64,000 nucleotides of DNA from Gnomoniopsis sp. IMI 355080 (lineage: Eukaryota > Ascomycota > Sordariomycetes > Diaporthales > Gnomoniaceae). This document shows positions 11,143 through 21,665 of this stretch, one piece after another; position 1 is the stretch's first letter; every line of letters begins with the position of its first letter. Position numbers and translations under genes: made by a program. The stretch lies in assembly GCA_027946555.1 (NCBI GenBank), contig JAPEVC010000143.1:31907-95906 (forward strand). The letters run 5' to 3'. Under the pieces are notes generated by a model, which did not search any database, was not told the origin of the DNA, and saw only the letters and a program-made list of their open reading frames with translations.

Positions 11143-14100
11143 TCAGCGGGCACTTTTCTCGTACGCGTAACCACCTCGGCCTCCGTATCTTCGCTCCCCG
11201 GCTCCGTACGTGGGCCCATCAAGGTTATTATTTCTAAGAGCCTGCTCCGTGCGTGCCTCCAAAGCGCGCACCTGTCTCAAGCGCAGCTCTTCCGCACGAG
11301 CTTCGCTGTCGAGCACATGAATCACCTGATCGACAAACTCCGCCACCGCGGCCGCAGAGCCGTCATCCTTGGGGGCCATCCTGGCACTGCCGCGCCTGGT
11401 GTAGACCAGGAGATTGTCAAAGGCAATGCTAAGCCTCTGGTCTAGCATCTTGCGGAACCGCTGCAGCGCTTGCGAAACGTCCCGCGTATCGGGCAACTGC
11501 TGCTGCTGCTGCTGCCACGCGTCGTCGTTCTCGGACAGCCCATCGGCCTGCTCGTTGCCAGGCTCCCGGGGGGCATCGGAAATGCGCAGCGGCAGAAATT
11601 CATTCAGGTGCAGGGCAGCCCGCTCACCGTGCCCATACGTCGCCAGCGAACGACCAAAGAGTGCGGCCGTGAGGTTATTGACGGCGGTGACGTGTCGTAT
11701 AAAGTACGCATTATCGATCACTGCCAACTCACCGAACGCCACACACTGGATGCTCTCATCGGCTCGAGCTTCCGATGCGTGGAGAACGCAAGATGAAGCC
11801 GCGCTCGCGGTGGGACGGTCGCCAAGACAGTACTTCATCTTCTTTGCCGCAATCTTGCGGCGGCCGATGTTGCTTTGTAGACCCGCCACTAACACAGCCT
11901 TGATAACGTTTGTATTGTGCGAGTTGACATTGAGAGCCTTGCCGCCAATTCGCTGATCCGTCTCCATAGCAAGTTGTTTCTGCAACAACCCATTTTTGGT
12001 GAGGGTATCCTGCAAAGCGGCAGCAGCCTGTTTGATCCTTTCGAAAACAACCAGGCGGAGGTCCTTCCTCGCAGCTTCGTCGGCTGGCGAGAGACTGTTC
12101 CGCAAGTAGCAAAACGCGTTGTAGGTGGCGATGAGATCGCTTCGTGAGTGCTGGGCAAATTTGATTTTGCTTCTCGGAAGACCGTACGTATCGGCCCACA
12201 GATCTTGGTGCTCAATCGCGGCCCCAGCAATGATGATCGGATCGAGACATTTGAAGATGATGCCCATGACGATCATCTTGGCCAGGCTCGGATGAACTGG
12301 GATCGAGGACAGTAGTCGGCCGAGAGACGTGATTTCGTGCTCTGGCGTAAGAGCTCCAATATCAACCAGTGACTTCATGGCCTTTTTCACGCTGGAATTC
12401 GTCGGTGGATCAATAGCCGCTGCAAGAAACTTCGCTACGTCGACTTCCTTTGTGCTGGCTTTGACAGACAAGCAAACCGACTGCAAATCTGCGCGCTTCA
12501 ATTCCGGCACTCCGGATGGTGGCATGGCATCACGCCTGACCTTGCTGTACATGGCTAGGTATGTGCCTGTCTGGACTCGCCCAGCCCTTCCTGCCCGTTG
12601 CTTCGCACTGGAGCCGTTGATCCAGCATTTTCGCAAGCTCGAGGCCTGCGTTGCCTGGTCATAGTGCGACTCGCGGGCTTGTCCGGAATCGATAACATAG
12701 GTAACTTCCGGAATCGTCACGGACGTCTCAGCCACCGGCGATGAGAGAATGATCTTGCGAACCCCATGAGGCACTGGCTGGAATACGTCACTCTGAGATT
12801 TATGAAGACTCGAGTGCAGCTTGAACAATCTGTACCTGTTGGCATAATTAAAGTTGACTCCAATACTCCCGCTTCTTAGTACATCTTCCACTTTGTTGAT
12901 CTCGTTGAGTCCCGGAAGAAAGACTAGTATGGCACCCGTTTCGGTCGTAGACACAACGCGAGCAATCGTTTCAGCGATCAGACCGATGGGAGTGATGGGT
13001 TCATCTAATGTATCCCCATCTTTCTCCCGCTTCTTGCCTTTCGCCTGTGTTGTGGTCGTATTACCAATGGCCGCGTTTAGTTCTTGTTCCATGTAATTCA
13101 GAGACGATTTGTATTCCGCGGTAGTCCGAAACACGCCGAGCTGACTGAGAGACCTGTCATTGCTGGCGCGCATGTTGGCCTCGACAACGTCATGTAGATA
13201 GATTTCGCGAACAGGAAATGTTCTTCCAGGTACCGACAATGAGGGCGCGGGTATAAGCACACCATGGTCGCCGACGTTCTTGAAGTAATGCACAAATACC
13301 TCCTCGTTCAAGGTGGCACTCATAATCAAGATCCTCGGGACTTTCAACCCACGCTTCAAACGGGCAGAAACAGCTTGTTTCAACACTGCTAGCGTGAAAT
13401 CGAGCACCATACTTCGCTCATGGACCTCGTCGAGGATCAAGTGAGAAACATTGTCGAGAATAAGATCGGGCTCGTTCTGTAGCTGCTGGAGGAAAATGCC
13501 GGTGGTGCAGTAGGTGATGCTTCCATCTCTGGGTTGCGGAATCTTCACGTTGTTGCGAGTGTGGTGACCGACGCGGTCTCTCAACTTCTCTCCCAGCTCA
13601 TCAGCCACGCGATTAGCCACTGAGGTCGCTGCAATCACTCGCGGTTGGGTGCAGATGATGTTGCAGTCAGCACCACGGCCGCGGCGACACCAGTCCTCAA
13701 AAATGAGCTGAGGAACCTGTGTAGTCTTTCCGCTGCCGGTGGCACCGATCAAGGTGCTGTAGACATTGTCCTCCACCATTTGCAACAAATCGCTTCTGTA
13801 TGACACTACAGGCAGTGCCATCCTTGCTTTGCGGATGTCGATCGTGTCTTCCAAATTGTTGGATTGGTATGCGGCGGCTAAATGGTTGGAATGGCGAGCT
13901 TTGGCAGGTCCCGTGAGACGAAACCATCGTCCCTGTCTCTGATTTAAGTCATTGGAACCAGCTTCTTCTCTCCTTGCAGCAGCAGCCAAGTCAGGCACGG
14001 TGCGCATCAATGTGTATGAGGCGTGCGAAATTTCAATGTCTGCTGGGGGTGCTAGACCCTTGTGTTTTGGAGGCTCCACGGGTTTGGAAGGCTTCACGGA

Positions 14101-15144
14101 TTTTCCAGGCTTCGAGGCTCTGATGTAGAGTGCATCAACCTGTGTCTTGGATTTCATCACTTTTACCAAGACCCCCGCGTCTTTCGGGGGTCCATTTTCT
14201 TTTCTCGCTTTGCTAACAACAGGTAAACGTTTCTTCGCCTTTAAAAACCTGTTCAGTAATTTTGGGCGACGGCGAGCAACATCCAGTGCTGCATGAAGGG
14301 CAACCGCCTCCCGCGCCTCAACGTATGTAGTGCCCCATACCTCAACCTCAGTCGTCTGGCAGTGTTGTAGTCCGTACCCAACGCGGGCGCCCAGCTGTTG
14401 AGTCTTCGCACCCTCGACCGTGCTGTCTACCTTGTGAAAGACCACTTGGAGAGTGTGGCGCTGCGCAAGCCATTCGAGAAAAACTTGGGCGTCTTGTGGT
14501 GATTCGAAGGTAGACTGTTTCGCTGCATTTTGGTCGTTCGTTCGCATGTTAAGATCATAGGCTGCTTGCATAAAGGAAGCAACGGCTCTTTTGCAGGCAG
14601 CCGCCTCGGTCTGATGGATTCCACAGACACGTATGCCCTTCTCTTCCAAAGCGATGGTATACTCAAACAATCCAGTCATGGCGTTCTTTGACAGTTTGAT
14701 CTTCGGCAATGCGTCCAGCCTTGCACAGTAAAGGTACACATCCAAGAGGGTCTCACGGGTCTCACGCGTATCATTGTTGCCCGTCCGTGAAATACCTTCT
14801 GGCGCAGTTGGAAGACCCTTCGGTACAGAACCCGCCCAGGAAGGAGGCTGGTGATGGCTCTGCAGCGGCGTTGGGTCGAAGTTGCGCACAGGCTCGGCCG
14901 CAAGAGAGCTGAACGATTGACTTGTAGGCACCTTGTGCATACGAGCAGCGGCTGACCCATCTGCCTCCTCCCCACCCAGGAACCGTCCTCGTCGGTCACG
15001 CGTATTCACGCGATCATGCCTATGGGCGCTGCTGTACAAGCGAGCGTTATAGCAAAGGACCATGAACCGGAGTCGAGAGGAACACGGAACGCGTGCACGA
15101 CTGACGCTGGAAAGGGACATCCCCGCCAATCTTTGCTGCATCAT
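11143..15144 (-). CDS. DEAH/RHA-family RNA helicase (DEVH box), probable mitochondrial presequence
   Basis: One uninterrupted frame of 1333 residues. Motif I GATGSGKT is near residue 466, motif II DEVH near 569, motif III SATL follows, and motif VI QRAGRAGRV is near 846. A helicase-associated region (HPSLAKMIVMG onward) and an OB-fold-like tail come next. Before the helicase core are two stretches resembling double-stranded RNA-binding motifs (about 125-195 and 230-290). That order fits the RHA/DHX30/DHX36 branch rather than splicing DEAH helicases. The first 45 residues are Arg- and Ser-rich with no acidic residue until RHDR, like a mitochondrial presequence; ARLYSS would suit processing. 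A Q run (QQQQQQ) lies near residue 1215. The product is expected to unwind RNA with ATP; mitochondrial location is inference. Transcription starts in the 625-bp gap shared with the katG 3' end. Confidence 0.9.
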   Translation of the reverse strand: MMQQRLAGMSLSSVSRARVPCSSRLRFMVLCYNARLYSSAHRHDRVNTRDRRGRFLGGEEADGSAAARMHKVPTSQSFSSLAAEPVRNFDPTPLQSHHQPPSWAGSVPKGLPTAPEGISRTGNNDTRETRETLLDVYLYCARLDALPKIKLSKNAMTGLFEYTIALEEKGIRVCGIHQTEAAACKRAVASFMQAAYDLNMRTNDQNAAKQSTFESPQDAQVFLEWLAQRHTLQVVFHKVDSTVEGAKTQQLGARVGYGLQHCQTTEVEVWGTTYVEAREAVALHAALDVARRRPKLLNRFLKAKKRLPVVSKARKENGPPKDAGVLVKVMKSKTQVDALYIRASKPGKSVKPSKPVEPPKHKGLAPPADIEISHASYTLMRTVPDLAAAARREEAGSNDLNQRQGRWFRLTGPAKARHSNHLAAAYQSNNLEDTIDIRKARMALPVVSYRSDLLQMVEDNVYSTLIGATGSGKTTQVPQLIFEDWCRRGRGADCNIICTQPRVIAATSVANRVADELGEKLRDRVGHHTRNNVKIPQPRDGSITYCTTGIFLQQLQNEPDLILDNVSHLILDEVHERSMVLDFTLAVLKQAVSARLKRGLKVPRILIMSATLNEEVFVHYFKNVGDHGVLIPAPSLSVPGRTFPVREIYLHDVVEANMRASNDRSLSQLGVFRTTAEYKSSLNYMEQELNAAIGNTTTTQAKGKKREKDGDTLDEPITPIGLIAETIARVVSTTETGAILVFLPGLNEINKVEDVLRSGSIGVNFNYANRYRLFKLHSSLHKSQSDVFQPVPHGVRKIILSSPVAETSVTIPEVTYVIDSGQARESHYDQATQASSLRKCWINGSSAKQRAGRAGRVQTGTYLAMYSKVRRDAMPPSGVPELKRADLQSVCLSVKASTKEVDVAKFLAAAIDPPTNSSVKKAMKSLVDIGALTPEHEITSLGRLLSSIPVHPSLAKMIVMGIIFKCLDPIIIAGAAIEHQDLWADTYGLPRSKIKFAQHSRSDLIATYNAFCYLRNSLSPADEAARKDLRLVVFERIKQAAAALQDTLTKNGLLQKQLAMETDQRIGGKALNVNSHNTNVIKAVLVAGLQSNIGRRKIAAKKMKYCLGDRPTASAASSCVLHASEARADESIQCVAFGELAVIDNAYFIRHVTAVNNLTAALFGRSLATYGHGERAALHLNEFLPLRISDAPREPGNEQADGLSENDDAWQQQQQQLPDTRDVSQALQRFRKMLDQRLSIAFDNLLVYTRRGSARMAPKDDGSAAAVAEFVDQVIHVLDSEARAEELRLRQVRALEARTEQALRNNNLDGPTYGAGERRYGGRGGYAYEKSAR

Positions 15145-15769
15145 GACATTGGGGGAAGGGCGATGGTGATGATCGCCGGGTCGTGGGAGGGAAAAAGATG
15201 TGCAGTATGCGACTGCTTGAAGGGTTTGAAGTGTAGCTCTTGGAACTCATTCATTGTGTGGGCCAAGCATTAAGCTCCTGTTGTGGTTTGGTGCGTAGCA
15301 AATCGAGAGGCCTGAGATCGTAAAAACTATTAATGTAGCGTCAAGGCAGTACATTCTGCTTGTGTTCCCAAAAAAAATTACGATTAGATACGGAATTGCG
15401 TCAAAATTACCTCAGCAATTCCAGACCACCTCATCGTCCCAGTCCGAGATGCACCGGCAGGGGTACGGGACATACGCTGAACGCCCGGATTGTAACCGGT
15501 CTAAGTTCACTGGAATGACATCGGCGCGAAGCATTGAGAAACAACCAACACCAACAAACACCCCCTTTTCCAAACTAGATTTGAATAGATTGATTAATTT
15601 TTGATGAGTGAAATTCGTCTCTTTTACATTCTACTGTGAAGCAGCTAAACTAACAAAAATAACAAAAAACAAACGCATTTCAAGTAGTGCTTTGGCTTGT
15701 CGTAAATGCACTATGTCCTCGCTCATGTTCTCAAGTCAATCCACCGGTGCTGCTTCACAGTCTTGACCG
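15145..15769. other. Spacer: helicase promoter side and katG 3' side
   Basis: 625 bp upstream of the helicase start and downstream of the katG stop. The part next to katG (15560-15700) is A/T-rich with AACAAAAA repeats, consistent with a 3' untranslated region read on the minus strand. No coding signal seen. Confidence 0.5.
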
Positions 15770-18049
15770 TCAGAAGCTACTTCCCGCACTCTTGTTCTTC
15801 TTGACGTCAAAGCGGTCCAAGTCCATCACCTTCGTCCATGCCGCGACGAAGTCCTTGACCAACTTGCCCTCTGAGTCGGACTGGCCGTACACTTCCGCAA
15901 TGGCGCGCAACTCACTCTGACTGCCAAAAACAAGATCCGCACGAGTGGCAGTCCACTTCTGCGCGCCAGTCTTGTAGTCCACGCCGTTGAACAGCTCGCC
16001 GCTCCTATCAGCAGCGACCCAGGTAGTGTCCATATCCAGCAGGTTCACGAAGAAGTCATTCGTCAGCTGGCCAGGCCGCTTGGTGAAGACACCATGTGCA
16101 GAGCCGTCGTAGTTGGCATTCAGGGCACGCAGACCGCCGACGAGGACAGTAAGCTCTGGCGCGGTGAGGCTGAGCAAGTGCGCCTTATCAACGAGGAACT
16201 GCTCGGTGCGCACGCGCGCATTGCCCTTGCCGAAGTTACGGAAACCGTCGGCCTTAGGCTCCAAATAGGCAATTGAGTCGACCTCGGTCTGTTCCTGAGA
16301 AGCATCCGTACGGCCAGGTGTGAAGGGCACAGTGACGTTGTGGCCCGCATCCTTGGCACCCTTCTCGACAGCAGCAGTACCAGCAAGGATGATCAGATCG
16401 GCCAGTGAGACTTTCTTGCCACCTGAGGCGGAGCTGTTGAACTTCTGCTGCACACCCTCGAGGGCCTTAAGCACCTCCTGGAGCTGCGAAGGGTTGTTGG
16501 CAGCCCACTTGTTCATGGGTTCAAGACGAATGCGGGCACCGTTGGCACCGCCACGCTTGTCAGTCTGGCGGAAAGAGGAGGCAGAACCCCAAGCAGTGGC
16601 AATCAGCTTGTTAGGCGCAATACCAGCGGAAAGGATCTCCTGCTTCAAGCTCGCGACGTCACCCTCGTCAATTATAGCGTAGTCGGGCTTGGGGCAGGGG
16701 TCTTGCCAGATCAACTCCTCCTTGGGAACCTCAGGACCGAGGTAACGATCGATAGGACCCATATCACGGTGGAGGAGCTTGAACCAAGCACGAGCAAAAG
16801 CGTCCTCGAGCTCCTCAAAGTGGTCGAGCCAGCGACGAGTGATCTTCTCGTATGCCGGGTCAACGCGCATGGACAAGTCGGTTGTCAACATGGTGGCCTT
16901 GCGCTTCTTGTTGGGGTCGAATGGATCGGGGTAGTCGGCAACACCGTTCTTGGCCACGTATTGGGGGGCGCCACCAGGGCTCTTCTCTAGCTCCCACTCA
17001 TTGCCGTAGAGGGACTGGAGGTAGCCGTTGCCCCACTTGGTTGGTGTCTTGGTCCAAACGACCTCGAGGCCAGATGTGATGGCATCGCCGGCCTTGCCGG
17101 AGCCGTGGCTGCTCTTCCAGCCAAGACCCTGGGCGGCAATGTCAGCGCCAGCAGGGGCCGGGCCACAGTTGCTGTCGGGGGCAGCACCGTGAGTCTTGCC
17201 AAAGGCGTGACCACCGACGATGAGAGCAGCAGTCTCCTCGTCGTTCATGCCCATGCGGCCGAATGTGGTACGGATGTCGCGAGCAGCCGCCAGAGCGTCG
17301 GCAGAGCCATCGGGACCTGTTGGGTTGACGTAGATGAGACCCATGTGGGAGGCACCCATGGGCTCCTCGAGCTCACGGTTGTAAATGTCGGTATCCTTCT
17401 CGAAAGGCCCGTTGAGGGTGCCCTTCGTCTGGAATTCCTTGACAGCCTTAGAGTAACGAGTCTCTGTGCCCTCGGGGAACATGGTCTTCTCGCTGCCCCA
17501 GTAGACAGACTCGTCGGCCTGCCAGGAGTCAGGGCGGCCAGCGCCGAAACCGAAAGTCTTGAAGCCCATAGACTCCATAGCGACATTGCCGACAAGCAGA
17601 TACAGGTCAGACCAAGAGATCTTGTTGCCATACTTTTGCTTGATGGGCCACAGCAGGCGACGAGCCTTATCGAGGTTGCCGTTGTCGGGCCAGCTGTTCA
17701 GAGGCTCGAAACGCTGTTGACCAGCACCACCGCCACCACGGCCGTCGAAGACACGGTAGGTACCGGCCGAGTGCCAGGCCAAACGAATGAACAGGCCTCC
17801 ATAGTGGCCAAAGTCGGCAGGCCAGAAGTCCTTGGAGTCGGTCTGCAAATCAAGGAGATCTTTCTTGAGCGCGGCGTAGTCGAGCTTCTTGAACTCCTCG
17901 GAGTAGTCGAAGTCCTTGCCCATGGGGTTGGACTCGGGGCCGTTAAGACGCAGGACGTCGAGCTTCAGGTTGTCTGGCCACCAGTCGCTGTTCCTGGTGC
18001 CGCCACCGGCAACGGGAGTGTGCAGCGGGCACTTATCGACGCTACCCAT
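15770..18049 (-). CDS. katG: Catalase-peroxidase KatG
   Basis: A single exon encodes 759 residues from MGSVDKCPLH. It is a bifunctional haem enzyme that disproportionates H2O2 and oxidises peroxidase substrates. The N-terminal haem domain shows the distal triad in RLAWHSAGTYR (R89, W92, H93) and the proximal His in VGGHAFGKTHG. The Trp, Tyr and Met of the KatG-specific crosslink are visible in RLAWHS, GLIYVNPTGP and TDLSMRVDPAY. The second, non-haem peroxidase-like domain follows, as in all KatGs. Length fits fungal KatG (about 740-760). There is no peroxisomal SKL-type end. Oddity: the frame stays open upstream, and an ATG at 18202 would add 51 residues rich in Arg and Ser with no acidic residue, ending RPFSNTAI, like a mitochondrial presequence. 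The start at 18049 was kept because it matches family N-termini; both may be used. Confidence 0.97.
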   Translation of the reverse strand: MGSVDKCPLHTPVAGGGTRNSDWWPDNLKLDVLRLNGPESNPMGKDFDYSEEFKKLDYAALKKDLLDLQTDSKDFWPADFGHYGGLFIRLAWHSAGTYRVFDGRGGGGAGQQRFEPLNSWPDNGNLDKARRLLWPIKQKYGNKISWSDLYLLVGNVAMESMGFKTFGFGAGRPDSWQADESVYWGSEKTMFPEGTETRYSKAVKEFQTKGTLNGPFEKDTDIYNRELEEPMGASHMGLIYVNPTGPDGSADALAAARDIRTTFGRMGMNDEETAALIVGGHAFGKTHGAAPDSNCGPAPAGADIAAQGLGWKSSHGSGKAGDAITSGLEVVWTKTPTKWGNGYLQSLYGNEWELEKSPGGAPQYVAKNGVADYPDPFDPNKKRKATMLTTDLSMRVDPAYEKITRRWLDHFEELEDAFARAWFKLLHRDMGPIDRYLGPEVPKEELIWQDPCPKPDYAIIDEGDVASLKQEILSAGIAPNKLIATAWGSASSFRQTDKRGGANGARIRLEPMNKWAANNPSQLQEVLKALEGVQQKFNSSASGGKKVSLADLIILAGTAAVEKGAKDAGHNVTVPFTPGRTDASQEQTEVDSIAYLEPKADGFRNFGKGNARVRTEQFLVDKAHLLSLTAPELTVLVGGLRALNANYDGSAHGVFTKRPGQLTNDFFVNLLDMDTTWVAADRSGELFNGVDYKTGAQKWTATRADLVFGSQSELRAIAEVYGQSDSEGKLVKDFVAAWTKVMDLDRFDVKKNKSAGSSF

Positions 18050-18247
18050 GATTGCGGTATTTGAGAATGGACGAGACGATCTTGTAGGAAGGAAAGCAGT
18101 ACAATGCTTGTGTAGGTTTACAGGGCGTTGTGAAGAGTTGAAAGGAAAGGCAGCACGAACGATGCGACCACAAAGCTTCCGATGTATAATGGAAGAGTTC
18201 ATGTCGTACGACAAAATCGGTGGGCAGGAAGGAGGGGAAGCTTGGGG

Positions 18248-18255
18248 TATATAAA
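18248..18255 (-). promoter_or_regulatory. Possible TATA box for katG
   Basis: The minus strand reads TTTATATA about 50 bases upstream of the ATG at 18202 and about 200 upstream of the ATG at 18049. If it positions transcription 25-35 bases downstream, the longer katG start would be the first AUG in the message. It also reads TATATAAA on the plus strand, so its direction is not certain. Confidence 0.35.
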
Positions 18256-20240
18256 CTCGCCCCCCAGTAAGGAATTGTTTGAGAATTGAAGCTAGGGCTG
18301 CCGGACTACGGCAACAACTAGACCAGACGGACCAGATAGAGCAAGAGAGCAACGAGGGGCGTGACTGACGAATCAACCCGAACCTCCGCGTCACGTTAGG
18401 TAGGTAGGTGCTCTTGGTACTCTGCACGTTCACTGCGCATTGCAAAGAAGGGGGGAAGGGGGGTGGGACAGGGCATGACCCCGCAGCTGGCCCCCAAGGT
18501 CGGTTCAATGTCGTCAAAGACTCCAAAAGGTGAGTGCCCAGCTCTACGGAGTAACTATATCACACATGGAAGGCAGCCAGCAGCCTCCACTTTACGCGGA
18601 AAGCACCTGTTGCTCGGCATCCAAGCAGGCCAAGGTGCAATTGCCCGGGATGTGGCATTCTTTTCCGGTGGAGGAAACCACATGGAACAAGGTGGGGTTA
18701 TCCCTGCCGTGGAGTCAAGCAGGGCTTCGAGAACTGGGGCAAGGGCGGCCGATTTTGCCTCCAGTTGCGCCTGCATTTCAAATCAGGGTCCACCCGATGG
18801 GTCCATGTCCTCATCGACGATGCAGGCCAAGTTCGGAGCACCTGCGCGTGGCATAGCGTTGGCAGCCGTGGCATAAAGCCATCTGACACTAACAATTCCT
18901 AATCCGCCCGGACTGTGCAGTCTTCACACCTCGAGACCATTGGGTGTCCCTGGCGATTAAGCATTCCGTATCGACAATCAGGGTCTGGTTCGACATAGCG
19001 GTCATAAATGGCATAGTACGTCCGTAGGCTGTTTTGTGACAGCAGACTCCCGAGGTTGCCACCTTTTAGGGCTGTGAGACTGTTCGAAGCTAGAAGGTCA
19101 TGGAATTTGTCTAACCACGCTGACCGGTACAAAGATGACTCTTCGAAAAAAAAAAAAAAAAAACGGTCGCCACTATCCGACTCCGTTCGAACTGCGATAC
19201 AACTGTTCCGTATGTGGGTGCACGGTCTTGTGAATGTCACATTCCGTAACTCGGAGATCGAGATGACCAGTCCAATGGAATGCGACACCGGAGAAGTGGA
19301 GAACACAGTCTGCCGATCCGGCCGTATGGTCATTCATTTTGCAAGATGCCAAGATGCCACAGAGAAGAAAAGAACCGATTTTGCATGTCAGATGGAGTTA
19401 AGAAACCCATGGCTAGCTTCAAGGCTGGCCGTTGCCACTCCGTTGATTTCATGCACATCTTCGGCGATGCGATCGGATTGCGCCGGGCTCAATCGGACCA
19501 GTCTAGATAGGGTCAAGGTTGATCCTCTTGTCTTTTCTCTCCTTTGTGGCTTGGTGGAGTCGGACAAAGCTCGGCGTGAGGCGTCATCGAAATAAAGCAT
19601 TTTTTTTTTCTATTGTTAGATACGTGGGTAGACTTAGCAAAGTTCGCATCAATTGACCATAATGCGCTTCTTGCGAGGCGAGCACGAGAGAATCAATTTG
19701 CGCATCAACTGCGTCTGATCGCCGAAAGGGCTACGATGTCGTGGAAAGGCTCGACACGAGTAGCAGCATAGCACAGAAAACTCAAAAATATGGTTGCTAT
19801 GGCCGCGACAGCTTTCCCCGCAGCGGTCCAGACTTCGAGTCACCAAAAAGTCTAGTACGTGGCCCAGAAGAGTCGTTGAAATAAGCTCGTGGGTCGACGG
19901 AGACGCAGGTGGGGTTCAATGGCTGGCTGCTTGAGTCAGGGTTAGGGTCCACTTTGCCCGCTTCAACGTCAGCCTTGCTCTGAAGCCGACTTCAACAAGG
20001 CTTCAACGTGCCTTGCGACAAGCCATTGAACCACCAAGATCACCCAAAACCCTACAGTAACCTGTTGCCGACGCGAAGCACCTCACCAAAAACCCCTCGG
20101 AAAATTCTAGAAGCTGAACCTTACTCGGCGACCTCCAAACGACGCGACGAACCCGACAAAAGCTGCCGATCCTTCTACATCTAGCAAACGTCAATGCGCA
20201 CCCTCTCGCTCTTTTGTGACCCTCGCCACCCAAATCAAAC
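18256..20240. other. Divergent spacer between katG and fta1
   Basis: About 2 kb upstream of both katG (-) and the kinetochore gene (+). It has a TAGGTAGGTAGG stretch at 18397-18409 and an 18-base A run at 19146-19163. ORFs of 100-180 codons here (18463-18876 and 19056-19595) cross that A run or lack family signal, so I did not call them. Confidence 0.5.
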
Positions 20241-21665
20241 ATGCCACCCCGAAAACGCAAGCGTCCCTCCGAACAGCCGGAACCCTCCTCCCCAAATGTC
20301 GACGTCAGCAACACAACCCTCTCCTCCTCCCTCTCTCTCGACGACACCCTCGACGCGCCCCCCTTCCTCAACACGACCTTCACCACCCACCGCGCCTCAC
20401 CCCTCCACCTCGGCGCCGAACCTCTCAACCAGCCCCGCCTGAACACTCTGTCCCAGCGCTTGCGCGACTTACTCGTCGGCGATGTTGTGCGCGGCATCGA
20501 ACTCGGCCTCGACCGCGACGCTGACCCCGCCATGCGCCGCGCCGGCGCTCTCGAACTTGTCTCGTTCGGCTGGGTGCGCCTGGAAAGTTTACTCGGGCCG
20601 TACGTGGGCGATGGCGACGGCGATGAAGCGGACACCAGCGCGTCAACGGTGGCCGAGGGTCTCGGTGGGTCGTCGCGGGGTAAGAGGCGCGCTCTGCAAA
20701 TTGCACTGCAGTACGAGAACACCGAGTGTGTCGCGCTGTTACTGCCTGCACTGGGGCATGGTCTTGAGGAGGGGAGCAGCGAAAATGAAAACCAAGCGGG
20801 CTTTTTGCACCTGCCGCTGCTGCTGCTTCGCATGCCGCCGCCCTTGCGCACGGTGATTTGCGGGTTTCTCAGCCGGACATTTGACTGTCGCATTAGCTCG
20901 CTTGGCCTCGGGACGCGGAGCTTGGTAGGTGCGTTGGAGCGCTGGTTGGGCGAGAGCAGGGTGCTTGGCGGGCTGGTGAAGGACGTCGTGGTCACGCTGG
21001 GGTTTTACGGGCCCACGGTGACGGCACATCAAACGAAGCAGACGGAAGCTGCTGCCAAGGCCGATCAATCTACGCCCGAAGATGAGGGGAAGGGCGAAGG
21101 TACAAGAGCTGTGGGTATCAAGTCGATCGATATCATTATCCCGCACGCCGAGCTACGGCGATTCGTGCGGGCTGGCCGCGCGTACGAGTCAGCAGCTCTC
21201 AGCAAGGAGGGGGAGGAGGATACCTACGACGCACGCAAGCGCCGTCATCTTGCCGGCGACAAGGACGAGGAGGGCTGGACATTGCGACGATGGCGGCGCC
21301 GTCAATCACCATCCTCCTCGTCCGCAGAAGACATGCCACCACACCAACAGCAGCAGCAACCATTCATAGAAGCGCTGGCGCAGTACGTGCGGGCACATCT
21401 TGCGCTGGATCTATTCCATCCGGCGGTGCGGGTCGTCAAGGTTGCGTGTGGAGGGTTTGTAATATCGGAGGGTCGTGTCAAGATCTTTGGGGTGCCGCCA
21501 AGCAGTAGTAGTAGAGAGGGGGAAGAAGATGGGAATGGGGTGGGTTTGGTGGAGAATCGGGCGCAGAGGGCTGTGTGGGCTGTTTATGAGGGGCTGGGGG
21601 AGAGGGCGAGGGTGATGCCTGTGGAGAAGACACTGGGGATTGTAGCGAAAGGTTGGGAGGGCTGA
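20241..21665 (+). CDS. fta1: Kinetochore Sim4/CENP-L-type subunit Fta1
   Basis: An intronless frame of 474 residues. After a basic, Ser-rich N-terminus it shows TTFTTHRASPLHLG and LSQRLRDLLVGDVVRGIELG, and later LPLLLLRMPPPLRTVICGFL and STFDCR-like FLSRTFDCRISSL. These are the blocks I associate with the Fta1 family, fungal orthologue of CENP-L in the constitutive centromere-associated network. With CENP-N it would link centromeric CENP-A chromatin to the outer kinetochore. Acidic and glycine-rich insertions (residues about 125-150 and 345-375, with QQQQQ) look disordered. Family recognition is from memory of conserved blocks without alignment. The gene is transcribed divergently from katG. 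Confidence 0.75.
   Translation: MPPRKRKRPSEQPEPSSPNVDVSNTTLSSSLSLDDTLDAPPFLNTTFTTHRASPLHLGAEPLNQPRLNTLSQRLRDLLVGDVVRGIELGLDRDADPAMRRAGALELVSFGWVRLESLLGPYVGDGDGDEADTSASTVAEGLGGSSRGKRRALQIALQYENTECVALLLPALGHGLEEGSSENENQAGFLHLPLLLLRMPPPLRTVICGFLSRTFDCRISSLGLGTRSLVGALERWLGESRVLGGLVKDVVVTLGFYGPTVTAHQTKQTEAAAKADQSTPEDEGKGEGTRAVGIKSIDIIIPHAELRRFVRAGRAYESAALSKEGEEDTYDARKRRHLAGDKDEEGWTLRRWRRRQSPSSSSAEDMPPHQQQQQPFIEALAQYVRAHLALDLFHPAVRVVKVACGGFVISEGRVKIFGVPPSSSSREGEEDGNGVGLVENRAQRAVWAVYEGLGERARVMPVEKTLGIVAKGWEG

Noticed and set aside
17105..18064. 319-codon plus-strand ORF
   Set aside because: It is antisense to katG, whose frame is unmistakable; its composition mirrors codon bias of the true gene.
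18463..18876. 137-codon ORF and opposing minus-strand ORFs
   Set aside because: No recognisable family, no convincing splice partner; treated as katG upstream DNA.
19056..19595. 179-codon plus-strand ORF
   Set aside because: It depends on an 18-base A run (poly-Lys) and shows no family sequence or start context.
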